A DNA stretch of 64,000 bases, from contig NC_063013.1 in assembly GCF_020509005.1 (NCBI RefSeq), forward strand, positions 4,092,001-4,156,000. The letters run 5' to 3'. The position numbers and the translations under genes were made by a program. Of the stretch, positions 9,908 to 21,082 are shown in pieces (position 1 is the stretch's first letter; the number at the start of each line of letters is the position of its first letter). Origin of the DNA: Fulvia fulva. Its lineage: Eukaryota; Ascomycota; Dothideomycetes; Mycosphaerellales; Mycosphaerellaceae. The notes under the pieces are model-generated. The model was not told the origin of the DNA. It searched no databases and was given only the letters and a program-made list of their open reading frames with translations.

Positions 9908-11514
9908 CTAGTACTCGGCCTCAGCGCCCTCCTCACCCTCGGCAGAGTCTGCAGCAACCTCCTCGTAGTCGCGCTCGAGCGCAGCCAAGTCCTCACGAGC
10001 CTCGGAGAACTCACCCTCCTCCATACCCTCACCAACGTACCAGTGGACGAAGGCACGCTTGCTGTACATGAGGTCGAACTTGTGCGAGAGAGCGGACCAC
10101 GCCTCCGCAATGGCGGTGGTGTTGGACAGCATGCAGACGGCGCGGTTGACCTTGGCGAGGTCGCCATTCGGCACCATCTGCGGTGGCTGGTAGCAGATAC
10201 CAATCTTGAAGCCAGTTGGGCACCAGTCGACGAACTGGATGGTGCGCTTGGTCTTGAGGGTGGCAACTGCCTGGTGGACGTCCTTTGGAACGACGTCTCC
10301 GCGGTAGAGCAAGCAAGTGGCCATGTACTTGCCGTTGCGTGGGTCACACTTGACCATCTGGCTGTTGGGCTCGAAGCAGGACATGCTGATCTCCTGGACG
10401 CTGTTGGCCTCGTGCGCGGCCTTGGCTGCGGAGACAATTGGTGCATAGGCAACCAGTGGGAAGTGGATGCGTGGGTATGGCACCAAGTTGGTCTGGAACT
10501 CGTTGAGATCGACGTTCAGCGAGCCGTCGAAGCGGAGCGAGGCGGTGATGGAAGAGACGACCTGAGCAATCAGGCGGTTGAGGTTCTCGTAGTTTGGTCG
10601 CTCAATGCCGAGGTTGCGGCGGCAGATGTCGTAGATGGCCTCGTTGTCGACCATGAACGAGCAGTCGGAGTGCTCGAGGGTGGTGTGGGTAGTCAAGATC
10701 GAGTTGTATGGCTCGACGACAGAGGTGGCGACCTGTGGTGCTGGGTACACACAGAACTCGAGCTTGCACTTCTTGCCGTAGTCCACAGAGAGGCGCTCCA
10801 TCAAAAGAGCACCGAAACCAGATCCGGTACCACCACCGAAGCTGTGGAAGACGAGGAAACCTTGCAGACCCGAGCAGTTGTCTGCGACATGTCGGACCTT
10901 GTCAAGGACCTGGTCAATGAGCTCTTTGCCGACGGTGTAGTGGCCACGGGCGTAGTTGTTCGAGGCATCCTCCTTGCCAGTAATCATCTGTTCTGGGTGG
11001 AAGAGGCTGCGGTAGGCACCGGTGCGGACCTCATCGACGACGTTGGGCTCGAGATCGCAGTAGATGGTGCGTGGCACGTACTTGCCGTTGCCTGCGAATT
11101 TGTCAGTGTCACGAATTTCACTCATACCGGAGTGATTGTGACTGCCATACCAGTTTCCGAGAAGAAGGTGGAGAAGCCATGGTCGTCGTCGGCGGCCTTG
11201 CGCTCCTCGGTGAGGTAGCCGTCAGGCTGGATGCCGTGCTCGAGGCAGTACAGCTATGTCCCGCACTTCGTCAGTACTTTGTCCTTAGGCACCCATGTTG
11301 TGTCCCTGCTCTTCAAATGTCGCGTATCTCGATGTCGTGAGGTATGTACTAACCTCCCAGCAGCTGTTGGCGATCTGGCAACCGGCCTGGCCGACTGTAC
11401 GCGTGGAGTGTCAGCATTGAAGCACTTCTCAACGGTGTTGGCCAATCTGGCGGTCAGGGCGAGAAGCGTGGAAATAGGAGTAAACATACCGTTCAAGCTG
11501 ATGACTTCACGCAT
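9908..11514 (-). CDS. tubA: Alpha-tubulin, 450 aa
   Basis: Alpha subunit of the microtubule heterodimer. Four exons: 11490-11514, 11354-11394, 11151-11253 and 9908-11091; introns of 95, 100 and 59 nt, all in phase, 451 codons with the stop. The start MREVISLN carries the N-terminal MREV type of tetrapeptide found in alpha-tubulins. The tubulin GTP-binding signature GGGTGSG, the [20 protein letters not shown] region and an acidic tail ending in EY are all present. The terminal Tyr is the substrate of detyrosination in organisms that have that cycle. The sequence is collinear with fungal alpha-tubulins with no missing residue. A long open frame on the opposite strand is a shadow of this conserved gene. 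It is divergent from the gene at 11884. Confidence 0.97.
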
Positions 11515-11883
11515 GTTGTCGCGTCTGTGTACTTGTGGGTGGTGGAAGGGTGTCTCGTGACGGGTCGGGTGACTGCGAGGTTGGAGTAGAGGTGGTGGTG
11601 TCGAGCAGCAGGCGCGAGGTCTGTTGTTAGCGGAGTCGTTCGAGACGGCCCACGGGAGAGTTGTTTTGGCGGGCTCTTAGACCCTGTGTGCCGGTCGCGC
11701 TTTCTCCCACTAGCGGGCCAATCACAGCTCACCACTTGACCTTTACGTGAAAGCGCCAAATACAGCAGTGCACAGGAGGAAGTAACACGGGATATTGTGC
11801 ACATACAAGGCCTACGCGAAGACCAACATGCAAAGTGAGACGCTGTTCAGTCGTTCACTTGACAATTTCTCGTTCCCAGCACG
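11515..11883. promoter_or_regulatory. Divergent promoter, alpha-tubulin / secretory membrane protein
   Basis: This 369-bp spacer between divergent starts must hold both promoters. A CCAAT motif is visible at 11718-11722 (context GGGCCAATCA), a typical HAP-complex site. Nothing else is recognisable. Confidence 0.5.
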
Positions 11884-12650
11884 ATGAGAATCCTGGCCCA
11901 CGCGTCTTCACTGTTTGCCTTGGTGACTACAGCTCTTGCAAACACGGAGAAAACCATCTTCATAGCACCTTCCGCCATCACCCTACCTGAGTCTGGAGCG
12001 AGCCTGGACGCTCTTCAGCTTCAGATCATATCTCCATCCTACACTAAGCTCCGTACGGCACTGCCTGTCAAATTCCCGTCATCTGAATACCCACAAGCGC
12101 ATGAGTCCTGGTATCTTCTGCAAGGCTTGAAAGCGGGACAACGCCACGAAGTCCGTGTATGCTGGGCTGCTATTGTACGTCCCTACCGTCATTCTGCTCC
12201 ATCATCCACACTAGGTAGCCACAAGTGCTGTTCGACAACCTTGGCTAACGTGAACATTGACAGCAACCAACAGAGTTCTGGCTCGACGTGCACAACATCA
12301 CACATGCGTTCGATGCTCCGCATCTCATCCAAAGCTTAGCGACCTTTGCTGAGCAACAACCGAGTCCATCGCAAGCAGCAGTCAAGCTGGACTCATCTGC
12401 TGGGACCTTTCTGCTGCTGCATGTGAGAGCGGCAGCCGACTACTTCACGACGAACAAGACCTTGATGCTGCATCCCGAGCCTGTCGACGTCGACATCATT
12501 CTCGACCCATTTCTGCTCAACGTATTCCCGGCGTCACTGGTACCAACCGCAGTCTACCTGCTCGCATTAGCCATCGGAAGTTGGTACTTATCCGGCTGGA
12601 TCTGGACATTCCTGCAGCCTTACAGCGGGTCGAAAGGTCACCAAGACTGA
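11884..12650 (+). CDS. Unidentified secretory-pathway single-pass membrane protein, 225 aa
   Basis: Two exons: 11884-12174 and 12264-12650; the 89-nt intron has donor GTACGT, branch CTAAC and acceptor GACAG, in phase 0. A hydrophobic N-terminal signal peptide (MRILAHASSLFALVTTALA) is followed by a lumenal domain of about 160 residues. That domain contains HEVRVCWAA and PTEFWLDVHNI, reminiscent of a beta-sandwich. A hydrophobic segment near residues 190-212 (YLLALAIGSWYLSGWIW) and a short polar tail follow. The layout suggests an ER or Golgi type I membrane protein. I do not recognise the family and infer no activity. Its stop lies only 7 bp before the ATG proposed for the next gene. Confidence 0.7.
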
Positions 12651-12657
12651 GGCAGAC

Positions 12658-13227
12658 ATGGTAAGTCTATGAGCTCACGCTGAAAGTGCGGTCTGGGTGT
12701 TGAGCTTAACACTCAAACAGAGTAGTAGCTAACACGGTATAGGTGCACCCGTTTTATTCTCTACCAGTCGAACTAATGCTGAGTATAATCGACTGGCTTC
12801 CGCCAGAAGGCTTCATCAACTTCGTATTTGTAAGTGGCAATCTATGTACCCCACAAGATAACACGACTGTCGTTGAGACAATCGTGCCGTGATGGTTCCC
12901 ATGCATGGCTTCTTCACACTTTGAAGTTCACAGCTGACTGTTTGTTTACCATAGGCCAACTACCCATTGCTGGTATTCTACGGTCAGGCACCCGGGCTCT
13001 CACAGCCACGAATTACGTACATCACAACACAGACGCAGCTGCCCGCTATGTTTCCTCTACTGCAGATGCCAGCGGAGATCAATCTGCAGATAATGTCGCA
13101 TCTCAGTCCTTTCGATACCATGGTGTTTGTCTTGTCAAACTACCAAGTCTTAGCAAGGTATGTCATCATACGGTTCATAAAGCAGATGCAACTACGTTGC
13201 GCAGTAGACTCTGACGTCGAGTCGTGA
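12658..13227 (+). CDS. Small protein with two tandem F-box-like motifs, 120 aa
   Basis: Proposed exons: 12658-12660 (the ATG alone), 12743-12829 and 12955-13227. The introns of 82 and 125 nt have donor GTAAGT in both, branch CTAAC in the first, and acceptors TATAG and CATAG. The spliced protein has one F-box-like segment (SLPVELMLSIIDWLPPEGF, about residues 6-24) and a second (MPAEINLQIMSHLSPFDTM, about 62-80), each followed by a similar F/L-x-NYxxL stretch, so it looks like an internal duplication. F-boxes bind Skp1 in SCF ubiquitin ligases. No substrate-binding domain follows. The ATG-only first exon and the 7-bp gap to the upstream stop make the start uncertain; exons 2 and 3 are better supported. 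Confidence 0.55.
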
Positions 13228-14447
13228 CAAAGAACCGATCGAGGATGTACTATTTCAACTGACATTCTGCTTGGACAGACAAGGCATCGCGCCGTCCTTG
13301 ACGTCTGAGACCGTCTCGCAGCTGAGGAATGCACTCCGCTCACGACGAAATACACCACCTGACAGAGATGGCCGAGGTCATGCCCAAGAGTGGGCGCTCA
13401 CAAGGCCTCATGCAGCCAACATGCCAATATCAAATGCGGGCTTAACGACGTAATTTGAGCCACTGAGGACAGCCAGTACCTTCTTCGGTCGTCTGCCTGT
13501 GATGCGGACCATCAATATCGCTGTAAGCCGGTGTGGTCGATGGGAAACAGAAGACCGCCAATAATCGAGCCTCGACACCTTCACGGACACTTACTCCTCG
13601 ACAACTGACTTGTCACGCGACAGCTTCTGATCATCGACTGAACTGATCACAGTTACGGAGTAATTGGTGTTTGCGATTTAGATCTCATCGGCGACGGCAA
13701 CGTTGGCTGCAGAGCCTTGTCGTCTACAGTGACTCGTCGGCCAGACAAGGACGGACAGTCACCTCGATGCAGACATTTCGCTGACTGCCCAGCGCCATAA
13801 GTCGCACTACTCATGTTGGAAAGGCATGAAGGAAAGACAAAGTCTATATGTAGGCACGATCCGCCGCTGCCGGCAATCTCCGGATGCCATGTCGAGACGA
13901 GGATCAGCCTGGAACGCTTGGGTAGTCTGACTTTTATTTGAACGTCTCCAACACACGTCTTCCTCTTCCTTACACCTCACATCATGACTTCGCAAGTACA
14001 ATGTTTCTGCAGCATCGGACTTCTCTATGTCCGACGCGGTCGCGTCTTTCACCTCGGCGCCAATGCCGAGACGGCAAGCTAACGGATAATGGTTGGCTGC
14101 GACGACAAGAGATCGTGTCGTAATGCGCTAAAATGGTCAGTCCATGTTCCCTCGACCTCCGATGTTTGGCTGCAGCACCGAAAGACACGTCCTCTGAAGT
14201 GCCACGCGAACATCTCGCCTCTTGGTCATGCTCTCTTAGTCCCTCGTTTAAGTCTTCTCAGTATTGGCCCAATTTGTCGATGACGGCTTCCCGAAGACTC
14301 GGAGCAACAGCATCCGACTGAGCTTTGCCACGCTCGCCGTTGATGGCCAGCAGGATTGTTGTTTCTGCGAGCCCTTCTTCAACACGGTAGCCCGTTGCTG
14401 CCAACAAAGGCGTGCAACTTGACGCCTCTGCACGAATACTGGACACG
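13228..14447. other. 1.2-kb region without a recognisable gene, upstream of the ABCA transporter
   Basis: Only short overlapping open frames on both strands, with no domain, repeat or RNA structure that I can recognise. The sequence is not RIP-mutated. It probably holds the promoter and leader of the ABC transporter. Confidence 0.4.
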
Positions 14448-17400
14448 ATGGTGTTCGTCCGGCAAACATGGACTCTGTGCGCGAAGACGCTCAGGATCGT
14501 CTTCTTGAGACATTGGCTGGGTACCTTGACACGAGCATTCCTGGCACCCATCATCTTCAGCTTCATCATATCGTACTCGAAGAACTTCTTCGTGCCTCCT
14601 AGCGACTTCGGAATTGGCACAGCGAGGACTCTACGATCTCTGAGTGATGCCGTCGGAGCATCTGCTGGAGGTCGCAATACTGTCGTGTTTGTCGATAATG
14701 GATTCACTGGAGGCGACATTTCGAGAGTCATCGAGCAGATCTCGGCATCTATTACGGCGCAAGGAAAGACAATACAGAATTTGCAGAGCCGGAAAGACAT
14801 GTTGACAACATGCCCAAGCACAATCCGTGGAGTCTCTCCCTGCTTTGCGGCTGTTGTCTTCGAATCATCGCCCACCGAAGGCCCAGACGGGATCTGGAAC
14901 TACACAATCCAAGCTGATGGCTCGTTTGGTGAGAGGATATATGTGGACTCTGACAGCAACGATGCAGAGATCTATGCTCTTCCATTACAACACGCCATCG
15001 ACAACGCCATCGCGTCTTTGAACGGCACGACGCTTCCTGACAATGTTCAGCAGTACCCGTTCACGTCTCAGAACTCGGCAGAGCGAGACCGAAGCATCAA
15101 CCGCGCATATATGGGGGCTCTGATCGATATCCTTGGTGTTGCCTACTTCATCGGGATTGTGGGAATATGTTATCAGCTTACGGGGCAGATGGCGCAGGAG
15201 CGCGAGCTGGGCATGTCACAGCTCATCGAGGCCATGATGCCGAACAAACAACGTTGGCTGCCACAGGCGGCTCGGCTCCTCGCCATGCACGTATCTTTCG
15301 ACATCCTTTACTTCCCAAGTTGGGTCATCATGGGCATTATCGTTGGAGTCTTGAACTATCCCAAGTCGAACCTGGGCATTCCGCTGGCATACTTCATCAT
15401 ATCTGGGCTCGCGCTATCTTCCTGGTCCATCGCCTTCGCGTCGCTTTTCAGAAAGTCTCAGCTCTCCGGCATTACTGTCACGATTGTTTCGATTGTCCTG
15501 GCAATCATCATTCAGGTGGTCGGGCCAGTGTCTACTGGTGCAGCAGCTATTCTCAGCCTGCTGTTTCCATCGATCAACTTCACGCTGTTTATAATCTACA
15601 TGGCTCACTGGCAACAGCAGTCACTGCCTACCAATCTTGCAGAGGCTGCTCCAAACGCACCTTGGAGAATACCCGGCTATGTGTTTTTCGTCTTCTGCGC
15701 GATACAATTCTTGGTCTACCCGTTCATTGGCGCCATCATCGAGCGCACACTTTTCGGTACTGCTTCCAAGTCGCGACAGTTGCGCTATGCTACGGACGAC
15801 ACAGCGGAGACTGTCAAAGTCACATCACTTAGCAAGCACTACCCACCTGGTTGGTTCGCACGAAAGATTATGTCGCGGCTCACAAAGCACCCACAACAGA
15901 CCGTTTTCGCTGTGAACAACGTCGACTTTTCAGTGCTTCGAGGACAGATCATGGTGCTCCTAGGTGCTAACGGTAGCGGCAAGAGTACGACTCTTGACAC
16001 TCTAGCTGGGTTACAGAAGCCTACTAGCGGAACTATCGAGATGGACGCCACCGGTGGCGTTGGCTTGTGCCCACAGAAGAACGTGCTTTGGAATGAGCTC
16101 ACAGTCTACGAGCACGTCAAGATATTCAACAGGCTTAAGGCAGACACGGTTGACAGCAAACTGCAGATGCAGGAGCTTGTTTCAGCTTGTGACCTCGATC
16201 TCAAGATCAACGCTCGTACAGAGACATTGTCTGGAGGCCAGAAGAGAAAATGTCAGCTTGCTATGATGTTGACAGGAGGATCTCGCATCTGCATGTTGGA
16301 TGAAGTCAGCTCTGGACTAGACCCTCTGAGCCGACGAAAGATCTGGGATATCATCTTGGCTGAGCGTGGCAAGCGCTCTATGCTACTCACCACGCACTTC
16401 CTTGATGAGGCAGACCTGCTCTCTGACGATATCATGATCTTGTCCAAGGGCAATCTCGTAGCGCACGGGTCCGCTGTGGAATTGAAGCACCATCTAGGAG
16501 GTGGATATCGCGTCCGGATCTACAAAGAAGACGAGAAGGCTTTGCCCGAGAAGCTCGCAGCTACGCCCAACCAAGTGTACCACGATCAGACAGTCTACAA
16601 CCTGACCGACTCTGCTGCTGTGGCGCACTTTATTGCTGAGCTGGAACGCAGCGGTGTTCGCGACTATCAAGTCAACGGCCCTACCATTGAGGACGTATTC
16701 CTTAAGCTGGCAGAGGAGGTCAAAGAGGAGCTCGAAAAGGACCGGGAACCTAGCCCTACGCCATCTACTGTCGATGCCGTGGACGCACCAGTCCATGAGA
16801 AGGGCCTGAAGCTGATCCCAGGAAAGAATCTATCTTTCCTTGGACAGACTTGGGTACTCTTCCGCAAGAGAGCTACGATATTGAGGAGGAACAAGTGGCC
16901 ATATTTGGCCGCTTTGCTCATCCCTATTATTGCAGCTGGTCTCGTGACCCTTTTTGTACAAGACCTCCAGCCGCTGTCCTGCGACCCAAGCGCTCAAGTG
17001 TCAGAAGCTGACATTGCAAACCTTGCATCTGAGCTTGCAGATGCTGCCCTAATTCCAGCTGGTCCCAGTGGGCAAGTGCCGGCTGAGCTGCTGAATCAAC
17101 CTTCCTTCCGACCCGTGGACTCGTTGACCGCATTCAACGACTTCGTGGTCGACAGATACCACAACGTCACCCCGGGAGGGTTCTTCATCGGTGACACGCC
17201 GACCTTCGCCTATAGAGGAAACTATGGGTTGAACTTCGCTGTTGTAACCCAGAATCTCCTGGACGTTAGCCTCAGCGGAGTGGATATCGCTACCTCCTAC
17301 CGGGCGTTTGCTACGCCATTCGCCCCCGATGCCGGGCAGACGCTGCAGTTCATCCTCTACTTCGGTTTGGCAATGTGCGCCTTCCCTGGTTTCTTTGCTC

Positions 17401-19235
17401 TCTACACCAACATAGAGCGTCTTCGCAACGTGCGAGCTCTCCATTACAGCAACGGTGTCCGAGCCGGTCCACTGTGGATCGCATACACAGCCTTCGACTT
17501 CGTCATCGTACTACTGGTCAGTGCCATTTCGGTCATCATCTTTGTCGGCGCCTCAGATGTCTACTACGCTCCAGGATATCTCTTCGTGGTCTTTGCTCTC
17601 TACGGACTCTCCGCAACTCTGATGTCTTACGTGGTTTCTCTCTTCACCACAAGTCAGCTAGCAACCTTTGCCTTCGCGGCAGGCGGGCAATGCTGCTTCT
17701 TTCTGCTCTACTTTGTGGCCTACATGTGTATCATCACATATTCTCAAGCTGCCGACATCGATCACAATGTGACGATTATGCACTTCACACTGGCATTGAT
17801 CTTCCCGTCCGGAAACCTACTGAGAGCGCTGCTCTTGACCTTCAACGAGTTCTCATTGCTTTGCAGAGGCAGACAAACTGCATCGTACCCAGGAGACATC
17901 ACAGTCTATGGAGGAACTGTTCTATACCTGATCCTCCAGTCTGCGATACTGATTGGCGTCTTGGTCTGGTATGACAGTGGCTGGAGGCCAGGCTTCCTTG
18001 CGCGCTCAAGCTACCGGGCGCCAGACGCTGAAGAAATCGAGGACGTTGACCCTGAAGTTTACGGAGAAGCAGCGCGCATCGAGGATTCGCAAGACCAGTT
18101 GAAGGTTCAGCATGTCACCAAGGCCTTCGGAAGCAATGTAGCGGTCGACAACGTGAGCTTCGGCGTAACGCACGGCGAGACATTCGCGCTGCTTGGTCCG
18201 AACGGTGCAGGTAAAAGTACTACGATTGGTCTCATCAGAGGAGACACTCGTCCCAGCGGCAAAGCTGGCGACATCTTGATCGAGGAGACTTCAATCATTC
18301 GCCATCGGGCAGTAGCACGGGCAAACCTAGGTGTCTGCCCACAGTTCGACGCCATGGATCAGATGACTGCAATTGAGCATCTCAAGTTCTATGCCCGAGC
18401 TCGCGGTGTGCGCGATGTCGAGCACAACGTTGATCAGGTCGTCCATGCTGTCGGTCTTGCACCTTTCAAGAACAGGATGGCCGCCAAGCTGTCCGGTGGT
18501 AACAAGCGAAAATTGAGCTTGGGTATTGCACTCATGGGCAACCCATCAGTATTACTACTCGACGAGCCTAGCTCTGGACTGGACGCTGCAAGCAAGCGAG
18601 TTATGTGGCGGACTCTGAGAAGCGTGTCAGAAGGACGATCGCTTGTCTTGACGACCCATTCTATGGAAGAAGCAGATGCATTGGCCGACCGAGCCGGTAT
18701 CATGGCAAAGCGTATGCTTGCCCTCGGTACCAGCGACGAACTCCGCAAGAAGCACGGAGACGCCCATCATGTGCACGTTGTCCACAAAGATGCTCCATAC
18801 AGCACAGACGATGCCATGAACGGAATCAAGACCTTCATCCGCAACACCTTTCCAGGAGCCACAACAGAAGAGCGCGTCTTCCACGGCCAGCTTCGTTTCA
18901 GCGTTCCGAACGACCGCACAGCACATCAAAATGACGAGTATTCTCTCGACAGCATCGATTTACACGACAAGAAGGGAGCTCTCATGACCGTCTCCCCAGC
19001 AAGCGGTCTTTCTGCAAACAGTATCAGCGCACTCTTCCAGCAGCTTGAGCAGAATAAGGAAACGCTGGGCTTCGGCTACTATGGTGTCTCGCAAGCGACA
19101 CTCGACCAGGTTTTCTTAAGCATTGTCAGCAAACATAATGTACAGGAAGAGAATTATCAGAAAACACACAAACAGCACCTTGATACGTGGGGAAAGGTGA
19201 AGAAAGGTGTAGCGACAGTATACCATAACGCTTGA
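14448..19235 (+). CDS. ABCA-type full-size ABC transporter, 1,595 aa
   Basis: Membrane ATPase of the ABCA subfamily, whose members move lipids or sterols; the substrate here is unknown. The layout is TMD1-NBD1-TMD2-NBD2 in one uninterrupted exon. The ATG at 14448 (MVFVRQTWTL) is preferred; the frame is open 12 codons further upstream but without an ATG. TMD1 has one early helix (FLAPIIFSFIIS), a large exposed loop and a helix cluster near residues 220-430. NBD1 has Walker A GANGSGKST (about 505), signature LSGGQ (about 594) and Walker B ICMLDE (about 615). TMD2 has its own large loop after residue 840. NBD2 has GPNGAGKST (about 1250), LSGGN (about 1348) and VLLLDE (about 1370). Both sites look catalytically complete. 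It is intact, unlike the ABCC copy at 58-61.7 kb. Confidence 0.95.
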   Translation: MVFVRQTWTLCAKTLRIVFLRHWLGTLTRAFLAPIIFSFIISYSKNFFVPPSDFGIGTARTLRSLSDAVGASAGGRNTVVFVDNGFTGGDISRVIEQISASITAQGKTIQNLQSRKDMLTTCPSTIRGVSPCFAAVVFESSPTEGPDGIWNYTIQADGSFGERIYVDSDSNDAEIYALPLQHAIDNAIASLNGTTLPDNVQQYPFTSQNSAERDRSINRAYMGALIDILGVAYFIGIVGICYQLTGQMAQERELGMSQLIEAMMPNKQRWLPQAARLLAMHVSFDILYFPSWVIMGIIVGVLNYPKSNLGIPLAYFIISGLALSSWSIAFASLFRKSQLSGITVTIVSIVLAIIIQVVGPVSTGAAAILSLLFPSINFTLFIIYMAHWQQQSLPTNLAEAAPNAPWRIPGYVFFVFCAIQFLVYPFIGAIIERTLFGTASKSRQLRYATDDTAETVKVTSLSKHYPPGWFARKIMSRLTKHPQQTVFAVNNVDFSVLRGQIMVLLGANGSGKSTTLDTLAGLQKPTSGTIEMDATGGVGLCPQKNVLWNELTVYEHVKIFNRLKADTVDSKLQMQELVSACDLDLKINARTETLSGGQKRKCQLAMMLTGGSRICMLDEVSSGLDPLSRRKIWDIILAERGKRSMLLTTHFLDEADLLSDDIMILSKGNLVAHGSAVELKHHLGGGYRVRIYKEDEKALPEKLAATPNQVYHDQTVYNLTDSAAVAHFIAELERSGVRDYQVNGPTIEDVFLKLAEEVKEELEKDREPSPTPSTVDAVDAPVHEKGLKLIPGKNLSFLGQTWVLFRKRATILRRNKWPYLAALLIPIIAAGLVTLFVQDLQPLSCDPSAQVSEADIANLASELADAALIPAGPSGQVPAELLNQPSFRPVDSLTAFNDFVVDRYHNVTPGGFFIGDTPTFAYRGNYGLNFAVVTQNLLDVSLSGVDIATSYRAFATPFAPDAGQTLQFILYFGLAMCAFPGFFALYTNIERLRNVRALHYSNGVRAGPLWIAYTAFDFVIVLLVSAISVIIFVGASDVYYAPGYLFVVFALYGLSATLMSYVVSLFTTSQLATFAFAAGGQCCFFLLYFVAYMCIITYSQAADIDHNVTIMHFTLALIFPSGNLLRALLLTFNEFSLLCRGRQTASYPGDITVYGGTVLYLILQSAILIGVLVWYDSGWRPGFLARSSYRAPDAEEIEDVDPEVYGEAARIEDSQDQLKVQHVTKAFGSNVAVDNVSFGVTHGETFALLGPNGAGKSTTIGLIRGDTRPSGKAGDILIEETSIIRHRAVARANLGVCPQFDAMDQMTAIEHLKFYARARGVRDVEHNVDQVVHAVGLAPFKNRMAAKLSGGNKRKLSLGIALMGNPSVLLLDEPSSGLDAASKRVMWRTLRSVSEGRSLVLTTHSMEEADALADRAGIMAKRMLALGTSDELRKKHGDAHHVHVVHKDAPYSTDDAMNGIKTFIRNTFPGATTEERVFHGQLRFSVPNDRTAHQNDEYSLDSIDLHDKKGALMTVSPASGLSANSISALFQQLEQNKETLGFGYYGVSQATLDQVFLSIVSKHNVQEENYQKTHKQHLDTWGKVKKGVATVYHNA

Positions 19236-19438
19236 GCGTTGTTGCATATGGATGATGATTGCATAACGAGGCTGTTGTTTTGATAGATGAGATACCCGTT
19301 GTATAGATGAACATAAATCTTGTTCTTGGCTGCTCAGCACGTACCCCTCGTGCAAGAATGTGAAGTGGTCGCGATACAAGTCGATAAGTGAATGCTCCCT
19401 TACTACGGGCGCTTAGTCTGCAAGCGACAGCGCTTTCT

Positions 19439-21082
19439 CTACAATACGAAAGCAGCAACAAGTGCAATCAGACCCAACAGCCAAGACCGTGCACTGGTCA
19501 ATCCCACCACCGAACCGACGCCCTCGGCGGGTGCACCACTCTCACTTGAGCCATCGGAGTCAGTCTCACTGCCCGATTCCCCACCACCTGTCTGCGTAGC
19601 AGCAACAGTGAAATCGTCAACGGGTGTACCGTCGGTCTGATAGACAATATAGATCTCGCCAGATGCATCTGCAGCCATGAAGAGCTGATTGTTCTCAGCA
19701 CTCCACTCCAGGCCCACAGGCCGGAAACATTCATCCGGGCACCTCGATTCATCTTCATTGGACATAATCTCTGTGTACGGTTCCATGCTGTCCGCCGGCT
19801 GTACAGGCATACCGGTGGCTTCGTCAAAAGCGATGGCAGCGAGTTTGTAGCCCGCTGGCGACTCACGATTCCAGCTTCCGCGGAAAGTGATGAAGAGCGT
19901 TGTGGCGGCGGAGTTGAATTCCATGTCCATGGGTGCCATGTGAGCAGTAAAGCTGAGGCGTGGGTCGACAGTGTTGTCACGACACCAGGCGTCATCGACG
20001 GTCTCGTTGGTGGTGGCAGCAAATTGCATGCCGGTCGTGAGACCTCCGTTGTCGGGGACGTCTTCGAGATCCCAGACCGAAAAACAATCTGGATAGCCGT
20101 AGTATGCTCCGAAATTGGGATGTTCAGTGCCATTCAGGTAGCCGTGAAAGTTCAACTCTTCGGCAGGATTGTCTTCGACGATGCTGACGTCGGACCGGTT
20201 GAGGTTATCAATACTGTTCTCATTGCTCCAGAGGCCACCATCTATTGGGTTTTGAGCAAGTCCGATGCTGTTACGCAGGCCCCTTTTGGAGTTGTCAGCG
20301 CATGCAATGTCATTTGCCGAAAGTGGTACTCACCATCCTACAATCGTGCCTTCGGAAGCGTAGTCCCACACTCTGGAGGTGTTGGTGATGTCGAAGGCCT
20401 TGACTGAACTGTACCCAGAGGTCGGTTCTCGTGCCTGTGGATCACGATTGCCGTCAGAGCCCCACGAAATCAACAGATAATCGGGATCGTTTGATGGCAG
20501 AAGAAGTGTTCGGGTTGAGTGGCTACCATCGCCGCCCAGGCTAACGACTCGTCTCGCTTCACCCGTCACATCACCAGTCTCCGGATCGTATGGCCAGGCG
20601 TAGACAGCTTCTTGACTGGAAGCATAGAGAATGCTGTTATCTGGGGAGAGCTCGATACCGTGATTTAGCTGAACGCGGTATTAGTGATATGCATCCCGAA
20701 GTCTGAAGGTGCACATACGGAGCCATTCGCAATGATTTGTTGTCTGTCCGATACCGTGAGGCACGGGCCTTCGCCTTCATGCGTCAGTCTGATAATGCCT
20801 CCGGCGTCATCGTCCTGGTCTACTACGAGAAGGTCTATTGAGAAGATTTTGGTCAGCCTGCCGCTCTAAACCCGTGGCGATCCTCGACTTACGACCATTG
20901 TTGTCCTGTCTCAAAGACCGAGGCTTAACGAAGTCATTAGCAATGATGTGTGCACCCCAACCGGGTGCCAAAGACGGCGCTGGATAGTCTGAAGCCGATA
21001 TGGTCGACGTGCATTGCTGTGCTGACACGAGCCCGAGACTTATGCCGGCAGCCAAAGCTGTGGATTGTGTATTAGATCTCAT
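19439..21082 (-). CDS. Secreted, GPI-anchored quinoprotein glucose/sorbosone-type dehydrogenase, 494 aa
   Basis: Four exons: 20893-21082, 20719-20834, 20334-20668 and 19439-20282; introns of 58, 50 and 51 nt, all in phase. The N-terminus is a signal peptide (MRSNTQSTALAAGISLGLVSA). The body has the soluble quinoprotein glucose/sorbosone dehydrogenase pattern: LLVVDQDDDAGGIIRL, NHGIELSPDNSILYAS, LISWGSDGNRD, FHGYLNG and FITFRGSWNR, spread over a beta-propeller. Enzymes of this fold use PQQ to oxidise sugars outside the cell (CAZy AA12 in fungi). The C-terminus is Ser/Glu/Gly-rich followed by a hydrophobic tail (LLGLIALVAAFVL), the usual GPI signal, so the enzyme should sit on the cell surface. 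Substrate and PQQ dependence are inferred from the family. Confidence 0.88.

Noticed and set aside
10043..11218. 391-codon open frame antisense to alpha-tubulin
   Set aside because: It mirrors the highly biased codons of the tubulin gene and has no domain; it is a shadow frame.
11395..11489. Classifying the tubulin gene as beta-tubulin
   Set aside because: MREVISLN start, the alpha-type [19 protein letters not shown] segment and the EY terminus show it is alpha-tubulin.
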